The notes beneath the pieces are model-generated. The model was not told where the DNA came from. It made no database searches and saw only the letters and a program-made list of their open reading frames with translations. The translations under genes were made by a program, and so were the position numbers. 64,000 nt of DNA from [Mycobacterium] vasticus. Lineage in GTDB: Bacteria > Actinomycetota > Actinomycetes > Mycobacteriales > Mycobacteriaceae. The stretch is taken from positions 3,760,677 to 3,824,676 of the forward strand of contig NZ_CP084028.1 in NCBI RefSeq assembly GCF_020181595.1, read 5' to 3'. Each line of letters begins with the position of its first letter. The first letter of the stretch is position 1. Below are positions 29,944 through 39,683 of the stretch, piece after piece.

Positions 29944-32073
29944 CTACCCGCGCGGCAGCCCCAGCAGCCGCTCGGCGGCCAGCGTCAGCAGGATCTGCTC
30001 GGTGCCGCCGGCGATCGACAGGCAGCGGGTGTTGAGGAAGTCGTGCACCTCACGCCCGGCAACCGCACCCGCACCGGCGGTGACGTCCATCCGGTACTCG
30101 GCCAGCTCCTGGCGGTAACGCACCCCGATCAGCTTGCGCACCGAGGACTCCGAGCCGGGGTCCTGCCCGCCGACGGCGAGCTGGGCGATGCGCTGGTCCA
30201 GCAGTGACCCGGCCTGGGCGGCGATGATCAGCCGGGCCAGCCGGTCGTCGGCGGCGGTGTCGGACTCCCGATTCGCCAGGGCTTTGAGCAGTTCCTCCAT
30301 CGGGTTGCCCAGCGCGGTACCGCCGGCGATCGCGACGCGCTCGTTGGCCAGCGTGGTGCGGGCCAGCCGCCAGCCGTCGTTGACGTTGCCGACCACCATC
30401 TCGTCGGGCACGAAGACGTCGTCGAGGAAGACCTCGTTGAACAGTGCATCCCCGGTGATCTCGCGCAGCGGCCGGATGTCGATGCCCTCGGCGGTCATGT
30501 CGAGCAGGAAGTAGGTGATGCCCTTGTGTTTCGGCGCGTCGGCATCGGTGCGGGCCAGGCAGATTCCCCACTGCGAATCGTCGGCCCGCGACGTCCACAC
30601 CTTCTGCCCGGTCAGTCGCCAGCCGCCGTCGACCTTGACCGCCTTGGTGCGCAGCGCGGCCAGATCCGATCCGGCGCCCGGCTCGGAGAACAGCTGGCAC
30701 CAGAAGATCTCGCCGGTCAGGGTGGCCGGGATGAACCGCTCGATCTGTGCGGGCGTGCCGTGCTCGAGGATCGTCGGCGCCGCCCACCAACCGATCACCA
30801 GGTCGGGGCGTTCGACACCGGCCGCGGCCAGTTCCTGGTCGATCACCAGCTGTTCGCCCGCGCCGGCGGCGCGCCCGTAGGGCACCGGCCAGTGCGGTGC
30901 CAGCAGACCCGACTCGGCCAGCGCCGGCTGACGCTGTTCGGCGGGCAGCCCGGCTATCCGGGCGGCCTCCGCGGCGATCGCGGGACGCAGGTCGGCGGTG
31001 GCGGCGTCATCGCCGAGGTCGACCTCGAGCCGGCGCCGCACCCCGGCCCGGGTCAGTGCGGCGACGCGGCGCAGCCAGTGCTCGGCGCCACCCAGCGCCT
31101 GCCCGATGCCGTAGGCCCGGCGCAGGTACAGGTGCGCGTCGTGCTCCCAGGTGATGCCGATGCCGCCGAGGACCTGGATGCAGTCCTTGGCGTTGGCCTT
31201 GGCGGCGTCGATACAGATGGCGGCGGCGACCGCAGCGGCGATCGAGAACTGTTGGTCGTCGGGGTCAGCGGCGGCGCGAGCCACATCGGCGGCGGCCACG
31301 GCGGCCTGTTCGGCCCGGCACAGCATCTCCGCGCACAGGTGCTTGATGGCCTGGAAGCTGCCGATCGGCTTGCCGAACTGCTCGCGTACCTTGGCGTACT
31401 CGACCGCGGTGTCCAGCGCCCAGCGGGCCACCCCGGCGGCCTCCGCGGACAGCAGGGTGACCGCCAGGTTCCGCACCGGGCTGTCGAGCACCGTCGCGGG
31501 CGCATCCGACAGCGTCACCTTCGCCAGTGGCCGGGAGAAGTCGGTGGCGGTCAGCGGCTCGACCTTCACGCCATCGGTGCGGGCGTCCACCAGCACCCAG
31601 CTCTCGTCGGCCGGCAACAGCAGCAACCCGTCGGCGGTGGCGCCCAGCACGCGCTCAGCGGTGCCGGAGACCTTCCCGGCCGCAGCGTCGAAACTCAGCG
31701 CGGCGTCGGTAATGGCCACGCCCGCAACACGTTCGCCGTTGGCCAGCGCCTCGGCCAGGGCCGGGTCGGTGATCACCAGGGTGGCCAGCGCGGTGCTCGC
31801 CACCGGCCCCGGGACCAATGCCTTGGCCGCCTCGTCGACCATGGCGCACAGGTCTTCGATCCGGCCGCCGGCGCCACCGTGCTCCTCGGCGACCGCCACC
31901 CCGAACAGGCCCAGCTCCGCCAACCGGCCGAAGACCGGTTGCCACGCATCGGGTTCGCCCAGCTCCACGGCCCGAATCGCCTCGGCGCTGCCGGATGCGG
32001 CGGCCCAGTCGCGGACCAGTCCACGGGCGGCGAGTTGGTCGGCGGCACTGGTCTCGGTGGTAATCGCTGACAC
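29944..32073 (-). CDS. fadE34: Double-domain acyl-CoA dehydrogenase FadE34 (ChsE3)
   Basis: A 709-residue protein made of two fused acyl-CoA dehydrogenase halves, about residues 1-340 and 370-709. The N-half holds YAKVREQFGKPIGSFQAIKHL; the C-half holds the FAD site LFSEPGAGSDLAALRTKA and the ending GGTEQILLTLAAERLLGLPRG. The fusion replaces the heterotetramer seen with separate subunits. FadE34 dehydrogenates the short (C22) steroid side-chain CoA ester. Start GTG at 32073; a KstR operator lies 44 bases upstream. Confidence 0.92.
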   Translation of the reverse strand: MSAITTETSAADQLAARGLVRDWAAASGSAEAIRAVELGEPDAWQPVFGRLAELGLFGVAVAEEHGGAGGRIEDLCAMVDEAAKALVPGPVASTALATLVITDPALAEALANGERVAGVAITDAALSFDAAAGKVSGTAERVLGATADGLLLLPADESWVLVDARTDGVKVEPLTATDFSRPLAKVTLSDAPATVLDSPVRNLAVTLLSAEAAGVARWALDTAVEYAKVREQFGKPIGSFQAIKHLCAEMLCRAEQAAVAAADVARAAADPDDQQFSIAAAVAAAICIDAAKANAKDCIQVLGGIGITWEHDAHLYLRRAYGIGQALGGAEHWLRRVAALTRAGVRRRLEVDLGDDAATADLRPAIAAEAARIAGLPAEQRQPALAESGLLAPHWPVPYGRAAGAGEQLVIDQELAAAGVERPDLVIGWWAAPTILEHGTPAQIERFIPATLTGEIFWCQLFSEPGAGSDLAALRTKAVKVDGGWRLTGQKVWTSRADDSQWGICLARTDADAPKHKGITYFLLDMTAEGIDIRPLREITGDALFNEVFLDDVFVPDEMVVGNVNDGWRLARTTLANERVAIAGGTALGNPMEELLKALANRESDTAADDRLARLIIAAQAGSLLDQRIAQLAVGGQDPGSESSVRKLIGVRYRQELAEYRMDVTAGAGAVAGREVHDFLNTRCLSIAGGTEQILLTLAAERLLGLPRG

Positions 32074-32116
32074 GCTTGGCTCCTCGGGGTCATGGCGAAC
32101 TTCAACGTCAGCTCAC

Positions 32117-32130
32117 TAGAACGTGTTCTA
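32117..32130. promoter_or_regulatory. KstR operator between fadE34 and kstR
   Basis: TAGAACGTGTTCTA is the most symmetrical KstR site in the window and matches TnnAACnnGTTnnA fully. Placed in the divergent gap, it should control fadE34 and allow KstR autoregulation. Confidence 0.9.
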
Positions 32131-32269
32131 ATAGTGCCAGCGTCCGACCGTCAAGTCGAACCGTTGCGGCAGGACACATAGCGTCCCGAGGGTGTTGGAG
32201 GTGCGAGATTCCTCTACGCGATGCGTATCGTTACCGGCGAGTAGGTCTACTGAAGGAGCCGCCCCCCAC

Positions 32270-32941
32270 ATGCCGTCACCAGCCCACAGCAATCCGGGCC
32301 GCGAATCGGGGACCCAACCTCGCGAGGTCATCAGCGTGGCTGTGCTGAACGAGTCCGACCTCGGCTCCGAGGCACAGCGCGAACGCCGCAAACGCATCCT
32401 GGATGCGACCCTGGCGATTGCCTCCAAGGGCGGATACGACGCCGTGCAGATGCGTGCGGTCGCCGACCGCGCCGACGTCGCCGTCGGCACCCTGTATCGG
32501 TACTTCCCATCGAAGGTCCACCTGCTGGTCTCGGCGATGGGCCGGGAGATCGAGCGCATCGAGACCAAGATCGATCCGTCGGTGTACGCCGAAACCACTC
32601 GGCATCAGCGGCTGAACCTGGTGGTCAACAAGCTCAACCGCGCCATGCAGCGCAACCCGCTGCTCACCGAGGCCATGACCCGCGCGTATGTCTTCGCCGA
32701 CGCCTCGGCGGCCGGCGAGGTCGACCACGTTCAGAAGCTGATCGACTCGATGTTCGCCGGGGCGATGAGCGACGGCGAGCCGACGGAGGAGCAGTACCAC
32801 ATCTCCCGGGTGATCTCGGATGTGTGGCTGTCAAACCTGCTCGCCTGGCTGACCCGACGGGCCTCGGCCACCGACTTCAGCACCCGGCTGGATCTGGCGG
32901 TGCGGCTGCTGATCGGCGACGACGACCGCCCCACCATCTGA
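32270..32941 (+). CDS. kstR: TetR-family repressor KstR of cholesterol catabolism
   Basis: From ATG 32270 the protein has 223 residues. The helix-turn-helix QMRAVADRADVAVGTLYRYFPSKVHLLVSA and the rest are nearly identical in recalled sequence to M. tuberculosis KstR. ATG 32270 is chosen for its AAGGAG (32253-32258, 11 bases upstream); the M. tuberculosis start would fit GTG 32336 (VAVLNESDLGSEAQ), giving 201 residues with no extra N-terminus. KstR represses the upper pathway genes here and is released by 3-oxo-cholestenoyl-CoA type ligands. It lies opposite fadE34 across a perfect operator. Confidence 0.93.
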   Translation: MPSPAHSNPGRESGTQPREVISVAVLNESDLGSEAQRERRKRILDATLAIASKGGYDAVQMRAVADRADVAVGTLYRYFPSKVHLLVSAMGREIERIETKIDPSVYAETTRHQRLNLVVNKLNRAMQRNPLLTEAMTRAYVFADASAAGEVDHVQKLIDSMFAGAMSDGEPTEEQYHISRVISDVWLSNLLAWLTRRASATDFSTRLDLAVRLLIGDDDRPTI

Positions 32942-32954
32942 TCGCCACCCGCCG

Positions 32955-33875
32955 ATGCGCCTCAAGCCCGGCCGTCCCGACCTCGCCGGATACGCGCACC
33001 GCTTCACAGTGCCCGCCGCCGCGCCGGGCGCAGCGCTGTCGCTGACCTGGCTGGGCGTGTCGACGCTGCTGATCGATGACGGTTCCTCGGCGCTGCTGAC
33101 CGACGGCTACTTCTCCCGTCCGGGCCTGGCCCGGGTGCAGTTCGGCAAGGTGGCCCCCGCACCGGCCCGGGTCGACGGCTGCCTGGCCCGCGCCGGGATA
33201 CGCGATCTGGCGGCCGTCGTCGCGGTGCACACCCACATCGACCATGTACTGGATTCGGCGTTGGTCGCCGAGCGCACCGGCGCCGTGCTGGTCGGTGGAT
33301 CTTCGGCCGCCAACGTGGGCCGCGGCCACGGCCTGGCCGAGGACCGCCTGGTGGTCGCGGTGCCGGACAGCCCGATCACGTTGGGCGCCTATGATCTCAC
33401 CCTGATCGAGTCGCGGCACTGCCCCCCGGACCGGTTCCCCGGTTCGATCACCGCCCCGGTCACTCCGCCGGTGCGGGTGAGCGCCTACCGGTGCGGCGAG
33501 GCGTGGTCGGTGGTGGTGGCCCATCGACCGTCCGGCCGGCGGCTGTTGATCGTCGGCAGCGCCGGATTCGTTCCTGGCGCCCTGGACGGGCAGACCGCCG
33601 ATGTCGTGTACCTGGGTGTGGGCCAGCTCGGCTTGCAGCCGCGGCAGTACCTGGTCGACTACTGGTCGGAGACGGTGCGTGCCGTCGGCGCCAACACGGT
33701 GGTGCTGACCCATTGGGACGACTTCTTCCGACCATTGTCGAAACCGTTGCGCGCCTTGCCCTATGCCGGCGACGACCTGAACGTCACGATGCGGGTTCTA
33801 GATGAGCTGGCCGAGGCCGACGGCGTCGCGCTGCACCTGCCCACGGTATGGCGGCGTGAGGATCCGTGGGGCTGA
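32955..33875 (+). CDS. Metallo-beta-lactamase-fold hydrolase (Rv3577-like)
   Basis: A 306-residue MBL-fold protein. HTHIDHV near residue 93 is the HxHxDH metal motif, and LTHWDDFF near the C-terminus supplies a further histidine ligand. No signal peptide. The substrate is unknown; similar proteins include UlaG-like and phosphodiesterase-like hydrolases. It starts 13 bases after kstR, where M. tuberculosis has lacI-type and lppH genes before Rv3577. Its 3' end overlaps the ArsB-like gene by 10 bases. Confidence 0.82.
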   Translation: MRLKPGRPDLAGYAHRFTVPAAAPGAALSLTWLGVSTLLIDDGSSALLTDGYFSRPGLARVQFGKVAPAPARVDGCLARAGIRDLAAVVAVHTHIDHVLDSALVAERTGAVLVGGSSAANVGRGHGLAEDRLVVAVPDSPITLGAYDLTLIESRHCPPDRFPGSITAPVTPPVRVSAYRCGEAWSVVVAHRPSGRRLLIVGSAGFVPGALDGQTADVVYLGVGQLGLQPRQYLVDYWSETVRAVGANTVVLTHWDDFFRPLSKPLRALPYAGDDLNVTMRVLDELAEADGVALHLPTVWRREDPWG

Positions 33876-35116
33876 CGGCCGCACTTGCGCTACTGCTGCT
33901 CGCCGCGGTGCTGGGGTTCGCGGTGGCCCGTCCGCGGGGGTGGCCGGAGGTTTTCGCCGCGGTGCCGGCCGCCGGGATCCTGGTTGCCACCGGAGCGATC
34001 TCCCTGCACGACGCGGCCGCCGAAGCCACCAGCCTGCTGCCGGTGGTGGCGTTCCTGGGTGCGGTGCTGGTGCTGGCGCAACTCTGCGACGACGAGGGCC
34101 TGTTCGAGGCGGCCGGTGCGGCGATGGCCCACGGCGACATCGGCCCACCGCAACATCTGCTGCGCCGCGTCTTCGTGATCGCCGCCGCCCTGACAGCGGT
34201 GTTGAGCCTGGACGCGACGGTGCTGTTGCTGACCCCGGTGGTACTGACGATGGCCCGTCGCCGCCGGGCACCGATCCGCCCGCACGCGTATGCGACAGCG
34301 CACCTGGCCAACACCGCATCCCTGCTGCTTCCGGTGTCCAATCTGACCAACCTGCTGGCGTTCGGCCAGGCCGGTCTGTCCTTCCTGAAGTTCACCGCAC
34401 TGATGGCGGCCCCGTGGCTGGCCGCCACCGCTGTCGTGTACCTGATCTTCCGGTGGTTCTTCCGCACCGATCTGCGTGCGACACCGGTGCATCACCACGC
34501 CGGCCCGTCGCCTGCGGTTCCAGTGTTCGTGCTGGTGGTGCTGGGCCTGACGCTGGTCGGTTTCGTGGTCGCCGAGTCGCTCGGCGTCGCTCCGGCCTGG
34601 GCGGCGTTCGCCGGTGCGGCAGTTCTGGCGGTCCGCGCGCTGGCGCGGCGGCGCGCCACCGTGGCCGGGATCCTGCGGGCGGCCAACCCGGGGTTTCTGG
34701 TGTTCGTACTGGCCCTGGGCGTGGTGGTCCGCGCCGTCGTCGACAACGGGCTGGGCGATGCAATGAGCGCGGTGTTGCCGCAGGGCTGCGGGCTGGTGGC
34801 GCTGCTCGGTATCGCTACGGTCGCCGCCGTGCTGGCCAACGTGGTCAACAACCTGCCGGCGACGCTGGTGCTGGTGCCGCTGGTGGCGCCCAGCGGCCCG
34901 GTCGCGGTGCTGGCGGTGCTGATCGGTGTCAACATCGGCCCCAACCTGACCTATGTCGGCTCGCTGTCGAATCTGCTGTGGCGACGGGTGCTACATCGAT
35001 ATCGGGTTCCGGCCGGCGCCGGCGAGTACACCCGGCTGGGCTTGTGCACGGTTCCAGCGACTCTGCTGGTGGCGGTGCTCGCACTGTGGGCGAGCGCGCG
35101 ACTGATGGGTGTCTAG
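33866..35116 (+). CDS. arsB2: ArsB/NhaD-family anion transporter
   Basis: A 416-residue integral membrane protein starting at GTG 33866, with about 11 hydrophobic segments and the ArsB-family features SLDATVLLLTPVVLTMARRR, HLANTASLLLPVSNLTNLLAF and VLANVVNNLPATLVLVPL. These double NxN/PVSNLTN and VVNNLPA hairpins are typical of the IT-superfamily arsenite/citrate-type permeases. It matches Rv3578 (ArsB2) in place. Without an ars operon nearby, the real substrate is uncertain. The symbol follows M. tuberculosis naming. Confidence 0.8.
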   Translation: MGLTAALALLLLAAVLGFAVARPRGWPEVFAAVPAAGILVATGAISLHDAAAEATSLLPVVAFLGAVLVLAQLCDDEGLFEAAGAAMAHGDIGPPQHLLRRVFVIAAALTAVLSLDATVLLLTPVVLTMARRRRAPIRPHAYATAHLANTASLLLPVSNLTNLLAFGQAGLSFLKFTALMAAPWLAATAVVYLIFRWFFRTDLRATPVHHHAGPSPAVPVFVLVVLGLTLVGFVVAESLGVAPAWAAFAGAAVLAVRALARRRATVAGILRAANPGFLVFVLALGVVVRAVVDNGLGDAMSAVLPQGCGLVALLGIATVAAVLANVVNNLPATLVLVPLVAPSGPVAVLAVLIGVNIGPNLTYVGSLSNLLWRRVLHRYRVPAGAGEYTRLGLCTVPATLLVAVLALWASARLMGV

Positions 35117-36015
35117 CCCGCCGGATAGGCCCGCGGCAGCGGCATGCCCAGCTCGGCCAGCACCGCGCGCAGCCGGCTCGGATAGTCGGTGATGAGCCCG
35201 TCGACACCCGCGGCGATCTGCTGGCGCATGGCGCCGGGGTCGTTGACCGTCCACGGGATCACCCGGAGCCCCTCGGTGTGCGCGCGGTCCACGAACTCCC
35301 GGTCCACCACCGAGAAGTCCGGGGACACGACATCGGCGCCGGCGCCTACGGCGCCGGCGATCGGATCGGCACCCTCTTCCCACAGTGCGACAAGGGGAAT
35401 CGCCGGTTCGGTGGCGCGTACCAGGGGCAGGGTCGTCCAGTCGAAGCTCTGGATCTCGACGGAATCGAGCATTCCGGCGGCGCGTACCGCGGCCAGGATC
35501 ACCCCGACGATCTGGCGCTGATTGTCGGCGTCGACTTTGGTCTCGATGTTGAAACGCACGTCGGCGCGATAGGAGTCGACGAGCGCGAAGACCTCGGGCA
35601 GTGTCGCGATCACGTTGCCCCGCACCACTTCCGCATCCGGGAACCCCGGCAACAGCTTTCCGCAGTCCAGCGTGCGTACCTGGGCCAGGGTGAGCTCTCC
35701 GACACGCTTGCCGACGTAGGGGTACTGCGGGTCACCGGCGGACGCCGGACCGGTGTCGGTGCACTTCTCCGGCTCGATCACCGGGTCATGCCAGACCAGC
35801 GGCTGATCGTCGCGAGTCAGCACGATGTCCAATTCCAGTGTGCTGACCCCTAGTTCAAGGGACTTGGCGAAGGCACGCAGCGAACTCTCGGTGGTTTCCC
35901 CGCGGCCGCCGCGATGCGACTGAAGATCGAACCCCGCCGGCAACGCCTGCGCGGACGTCATCGGACCCAGCATCGCAGCCGCCAGCACCAGGGCAACAGC
36001 GACACCGCGAATCAC
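35113..36015 (-). CDS. Secreted glycerophosphodiester phosphodiesterase
   Basis: This 300-residue GDPD starts [19 protein letters not shown] with a signal peptide cleaved after AQA near residue 24. The TIM-barrel catalytic motifs are [17 protein letters not shown] (first His and Arg), [18 protein letters not shown] (Glu, Asp and second His) and FNIETKVD. It would act outside the membrane on glycerophosphodiesters from lipid turnover. There is no such gene at this place in M. tuberculosis. It overlaps both neighbours by four bases at its ends, converging with arsB2 and following the TrmH gene. Confidence 0.85.
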   Translation of the reverse strand: MIRGVAVALVLAAAMLGPMTSAQALPAGFDLQSHRGGRGETTESSLRAFAKSLELGVSTLELDIVLTRDDQPLVWHDPVIEPEKCTDTGPASAGDPQYPYVGKRVGELTLAQVRTLDCGKLLPGFPDAEVVRGNVIATLPEVFALVDSYRADVRFNIETKVDADNQRQIVGVILAAVRAAGMLDSVEIQSFDWTTLPLVRATEPAIPLVALWEEGADPIAGAVGAGADVVSPDFSVVDREFVDRAHTEGLRVIPWTVNDPGAMRQQIAAGVDGLITDYPSRLRAVLAELGMPLPRAYPAG

Positions 36016-36953
36016 CTTCGCTGGCGTGCGATCTCGGCGAGCACCACGCCGGCGGCCACCGACGCGTTGAGCGACTCGGTGGGCCCGGCCATAGGAATCG
36101 ACACGATGGCGTCGCAGTTCTGCCGGACCAGCCGGGACAGGCCCTTGCCCTCGGAACCGACCACCAACACCATCGGACCGGTGCCGTCGAGCTCGTCGAC
36201 GACGGTGTCACCGCCGGCATCCAGGCCGACCACCTGCAGGCCGCGATCGGCCCACGCCTTGAGGGTCTGGTTGAGGTTGGACGCACGCGCGACCGGAAGG
36301 CGTGCTGCCGCACCGGCACTGGTGCGCCAGGCCACCGCGGTGACCGACGCCGAGCGGCGCTGCGGGATGAGCACGCCGTGGCCGCCGAAGGCCGCCACCG
36401 AGCGCACGATGGCGCCCAGGTTGCGCGGATCGGAGATGTTGTCCAACGCGACCAGCAGCGGCGGCGAAACGTCCTGCCGCGCAGCGGCCAGCAGGTCGTC
36501 GGGGTGGGCATAGTTGTACGGCGGAACCTGCAGCGCGATGCCCTGGTGCAGGCCGTTGGTGGTCATCTTGTCCAGATCCGACCGCGGCACCTCCAGGATC
36601 GGCAGGCCTGAATCGGCTGCGCGGGTTACGGATTCGGTCAGACGTTCGTCGGCCTCGGCGCCGAGCGCCACGTACAGCGCGGTGGCGGGGATGCCGGCGC
36701 GCAGGCATTCCAGTACCGGGTTGCGGCCCAGGACGGTTTCACTCTCGTCGGTGCGTTTGGCGGTCCGGTAGGACCGCTGCTTGGCCACCCGCTTGGCCGC
36801 CTTGGCCGCCGGGTGGTACTCACGCTTGTGCGCGGGCGGGGTGGCACCGCGGCCCTCGAGCCCACGACGACGCTGACCGCCGGAGCCGACGGTCGGACCC
36901 TTCTTGGTTCCGGGTTTGCGCACCGCGCCTTTGCGTTTGGAGTTGCCGGCCAT
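36012..36953 (-). CDS. SpoU/TrmH-family 2'-O-ribose RNA methyltransferase (Rv3579c, RlmB-like)
   Basis: A 313-residue protein with a basic, disordered N-terminus (about residues 1-70, rich in Lys, Arg and Gly), an L30e-like substrate-binding domain ([21 protein letters not shown]) and a C-terminal SPOUT domain with [29 protein letters not shown] and [19 protein letters not shown], the three SpoU motifs that form the knotted SAM site. It likely methylates 23S rRNA. It starts at ATG 36953 right after the cysS stop at 36954. Confidence 0.9.
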   Translation of the reverse strand: MAGNSKRKGAVRKPGTKKGPTVGSGGQRRRGLEGRGATPPAHKREYHPAAKAAKRVAKQRSYRTAKRTDESETVLGRNPVLECLRAGIPATALYVALGAEADERLTESVTRAADSGLPILEVPRSDLDKMTTNGLHQGIALQVPPYNYAHPDDLLAAARQDVSPPLLVALDNISDPRNLGAIVRSVAAFGGHGVLIPQRRSASVTAVAWRTSAGAAARLPVARASNLNQTLKAWADRGLQVVGLDAGGDTVVDELDGTGPMVLVVGSEGKGLSRLVRQNCDAIVSIPMAGPTESLNASVAAGVVLAEIARQRR

Positions 36954-38363
36954 CTATGCGGTTCCCTCCACCAGCAGCGACCACTGCGGACCGTCCCCGG
37001 TGTCGGTGACGTCGATACCGGCATCCTTGAGCCGGCCCCGGATCTCGTCGGCCAGCGCCCAGTCCTGTTCGGCGCGGGCGGTCGCCCGGCGCTCCAGTTC
37101 CGCGCGCACCAACACATCGACCGCCGCCAGCGCCGCCGACGTCTCGTCGCGCGACTCCCAGCGCTCATCGAGCGGATCGCAGCCCAGCACGCCCATCATG
37201 GCCCGGATGGCGCCGGCGGCGACCAGCGCGCCGTCGTGGTCGCCGGAATCCAGCGCCCGGTTGCCCTCGGCGCGCGTCCGGTGCACCTCTGCCAGTGCAA
37301 TGGGCACCGCCAGATCGTCGTCGAGGGCGGCCGCGAAACGCTCGGTCCAGGTGGTGGGGACCACCGCACCCACCCGGCTGCGGACCCGGTGCAGGAACTC
37401 CTCGATGCCGACGTAGGCGTTGACGGCGTCGTGCAGGGCGTTCTCGGAGAACTCCAGCATCGACCGGTAGTGGGCACTGCCCAGGTAGTAGCGCAGTTCG
37501 GCGGGCCGGACCCGCTGCAGCACCGCCGACATCGACAGCACGTTGCCCAGCGACTTGCTCATCTTCTCGCCGCCCAGGGTGACCCACCCGTTGTGCAGCC
37601 AGTAGTTGGCGAATCCGTCGCCGGCGGCGCGGCTCTGGGCGATCTCGTTCTCGTGATGCGGGAAGACCAGGTCCATCCCGCCGCAGTGGATGTCGAAGGC
37701 GGGGCCGAGATAGGCGCCGGCCATCGCCGAGCACTCCAGATGCCAGCCCGGGCGGCCCGGCCCCCACGGCGTCGGCCAGCTGGGCTCGCCGGGTTTGGCG
37801 CCCTTCCACAAGGTGAAGTCACGCGGATCGCGTTTGCCGGTAGCCGCGCCCTCGCCCTGGTGCACGTCGTCGATCTTGTGACCGGAGAGCTGACCGTATT
37901 CGGGGTAGCTGAGCACGTCGAAGTAGACGTCGCCGCCGCCGGTATAGGCGTGGCCGCGGTCGATCAGCCGCTGGATCAGTTCGACCATCTGGGTGATGTG
38001 CCCGGTCGCGCGGGGCTCGACCGACGGCGGCAACACACCCAGTGCCTCATAGGCGGCGGTGAACTCCCGTTCGTAGGTGGCGGCCCACTCCCACCAGGGC
38101 CGGCCGGCCGCGGCGGCCTTGGTCAGGATCTTGTCGTCGATGTCGGTCACGTTGCGGACGAAGGCGACGTCGTAGCCACGGGCGCTCAGCCAGCGACGCA
38201 GCACGTCGAAGGCGACCCCGCTGCGAACGTGACCGATGTGCGGTGCCGCCTGAACGGTCGCACCGCAGAGATAGATGGACGCGTGGCCGGGCCGCAGCGG
38301 AACAAAGTCACGAACGGCGCCGGTTGCCGTGTCGTGCAGCCGCAGGCTGGGGCGATCGGTCAC
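36954..38363 (-). CDS. cysS: Cysteinyl-tRNA synthetase
   Basis: The 469-residue class I synthetase starts at GTG 38363 ([15 protein letters not shown]); that length equals the M. tuberculosis enzyme. Motifs: HIGH variant PHIGHVRSG, zinc-ligand segments with a cysteine near the N-terminus (LCGAT), [10 protein letters not shown] and HHENEIAQS, and KMSKSLGN for ATP. It charges tRNA-Cys. The pair with the RNA methyltransferase is conserved. Confidence 0.95.
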   Translation of the reverse strand: MTDRPSLRLHDTATGAVRDFVPLRPGHASIYLCGATVQAAPHIGHVRSGVAFDVLRRWLSARGYDVAFVRNVTDIDDKILTKAAAAGRPWWEWAATYEREFTAAYEALGVLPPSVEPRATGHITQMVELIQRLIDRGHAYTGGGDVYFDVLSYPEYGQLSGHKIDDVHQGEGAATGKRDPRDFTLWKGAKPGEPSWPTPWGPGRPGWHLECSAMAGAYLGPAFDIHCGGMDLVFPHHENEIAQSRAAGDGFANYWLHNGWVTLGGEKMSKSLGNVLSMSAVLQRVRPAELRYYLGSAHYRSMLEFSENALHDAVNAYVGIEEFLHRVRSRVGAVVPTTWTERFAAALDDDLAVPIALAEVHRTRAEGNRALDSGDHDGALVAAGAIRAMMGVLGCDPLDERWESRDETSAALAAVDVLVRAELERRATARAEQDWALADEIRGRLKDAGIDVTDTGDGPQWSLLVEGTA

Positions 38364-38477
38364 GACGGGCCAGCTTACCGGGCCGTTCACGAGTGGCCGT
38401 CCACACGGCGGCACCACGGCGCCAACACCCGCTTCTATCAGGCAATTACCAGACTGGGGCACCAGTTGCCGCATCGG

Positions 38478-38506
38478 TGGACAGGCGGTCACCGGTGGCA
38501 TATATT
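38478..38506 (+). promoter_or_regulatory. Promoter of the secreted repeat protein, predicted leaderless
   Basis: TGGACA (38478-38483) and TATATT (38501-38506) are 17 bases apart, a good housekeeping sigma-factor promoter. The GTG start lies only six bases after the -10 box, so transcription would begin on or next to the GTG. Confidence 0.65.
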
Positions 38507-38512
38507 GCGGCA

Positions 38513-39190
38513 GTGAGCAATCGTCTGGTGGCTGTATCCGGGGCACTTCTGGCTGCGGCCGCAATCGCGTCGTCCGGCTTGGCATACGCCGATGAGCCGA
38601 ACCAGCAGCAGGCCCAGGGGCAGGCTGCGCCTGCGGAGGCCGGCCCTGCTGAGGCAGCCCCTGGCGAGCCCACCCCTGCCGAGCAGATGGCGCAGGTCCA
38701 GCAGGAGCAGCAGGAAGAGCAGCAGCGCCAGCAGGCCGACCAGATGGGTCAGACCGCCTCTACCGCCGGCGCCAGCGCCAGCACCGCCAGCATGGCTGCG
38801 ATGGGTCCCCAGATCGGTATGCAGATGGCGATGATGGCCCCGATGCTGGCGATGTACGCCCCGATGATGGGTATGCCGCTGATAAGCGGCCTGGCTTCCA
38901 GCGGCGCCAACGTCGCCGGTCAGGGCACATCCGACGTCGTCGATCAGGCGACGCAGGCCGGTTCGTCCATGGCGACTGATCTCTTCAGCGGTGCGGGCGA
39001 CGCCGGCACAAACCTCTTCGGCGACTCGGCCGACCTCGGCACGAACCTCCTCGGCGACACGAGCGACCTCGGCCTGAACCTCGGGGCTGACACAGCCGAC
39101 ACCGTCGCTGCCGGCGCTGCCGACGCCGGCGCGAACGTCGGTGCCGAGGTCGCTTGCGGCGTTGTCGGTATCCTCTTCGGCGCCTGCTAG
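38513..39190 (+). CDS. Secreted Gln/Ala/Met-rich repeat protein of unknown function
   Basis: The 225-residue protein starts at GTG 38513 ([20 protein letters not shown]) with a signal peptide cleaved after AYA near residue 26. The mature protein has four zones. First is a Pro/Ala/Glu/Gln stretch with a Gln-rich run ([16 protein letters not shown]). Then come a Ser/Ala/Thr linker and a hydrophobic Met-rich stretch ([20 protein letters not shown]). Last are short repeats around residues 155-200 of the type DxGTNLxGDxxDLG. Two cysteines lie near the C-terminus. I know no family for it. It sits between divergent cysS and convergent ispF. Confidence 0.75.
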   Translation: MSNRLVAVSGALLAAAAIASSGLAYADEPNQQQAQGQAAPAEAGPAEAAPGEPTPAEQMAQVQQEQQEEQQRQQADQMGQTASTAGASASTASMAAMGPQIGMQMAMMAPMLAMYAPMMGMPLISGLASSGANVAGQGTSDVVDQATQAGSSMATDLFSGAGDAGTNLFGDSADLGTNLLGDTSDLGLNLGADTADTVAAGAADAGANVGAEVACGVVGILFGAC

Positions 39191-39206
39191 CTAGCAGTCG
39201 CGCGAC

Positions 39207-39683
39207 TTACCTCGACACCACCAGCGCGGTAGCCACCGCTGCCAGCCCTTCACCCCGGCCGGTCAATCCGAGTCCGTCGGTGGTCGTCGCAGACACCGAA
39301 ACGGGTGCCCCCAGCAGTTCTGACAGCAGTCGCTGAGCCTCAACCCGGCGCGGCCCCACCTTGGGCCGGTTTCCGATGACCTGTACCGCGGCATTGCCGA
39401 CCGTGAAACCGTTCTCGGCCAGCAGTCCGCGCACATGGGAGAGCATCGCGGCACCGCTGACCTGCGCCCAGCGTGGATCGTCGACACCGAACACGGTGCC
39501 CAGGTCCCCCAGCCCGGCGGCCGACAACAGTGCGTCGCACAGCGCGTGCACCGCCACGTCGCCGTCGGAATGCCCGGCGCAGCCGTCGGCGTCGTCGAAC
39601 AACAGCCCCAGCAGCCAGCAGGGCCGCCCAGACTCGATCGGATGTACGTCGGTGCCCAGACCGACCCGCGGCAGCGGCGTCAC
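39207..39683 (-). CDS. ispF: 2-C-methyl-D-erythritol 2,4-cyclodiphosphate synthase
   Basis: A 158-residue MEP-pathway enzyme starting at GTG 39683. Metal ligands are in GLGTDVHP (Asp12, His14) and [16 protein letters not shown]; the substrate loop is [12 protein letters not shown] and the C-terminal [14 protein letters not shown] is complete. It makes the cyclodiphosphate for isoprenoid synthesis. The start overlaps the ispD stop by four bases, so ispD-ispF are coupled. Confidence 0.95.
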   Translation of the reverse strand: MTPLPRVGLGTDVHPIESGRPCWLLGLLFDDADGCAGHSDGDVAVHALCDALLSAAGLGDLGTVFGVDDPRWAQVSGAAMLSHVRGLLAENGFTVGNAAVQVIGNRPKVGPRRVEAQRLLSELLGAPVSVSATTTDGLGLTGRGEGLAAVATALVVSR

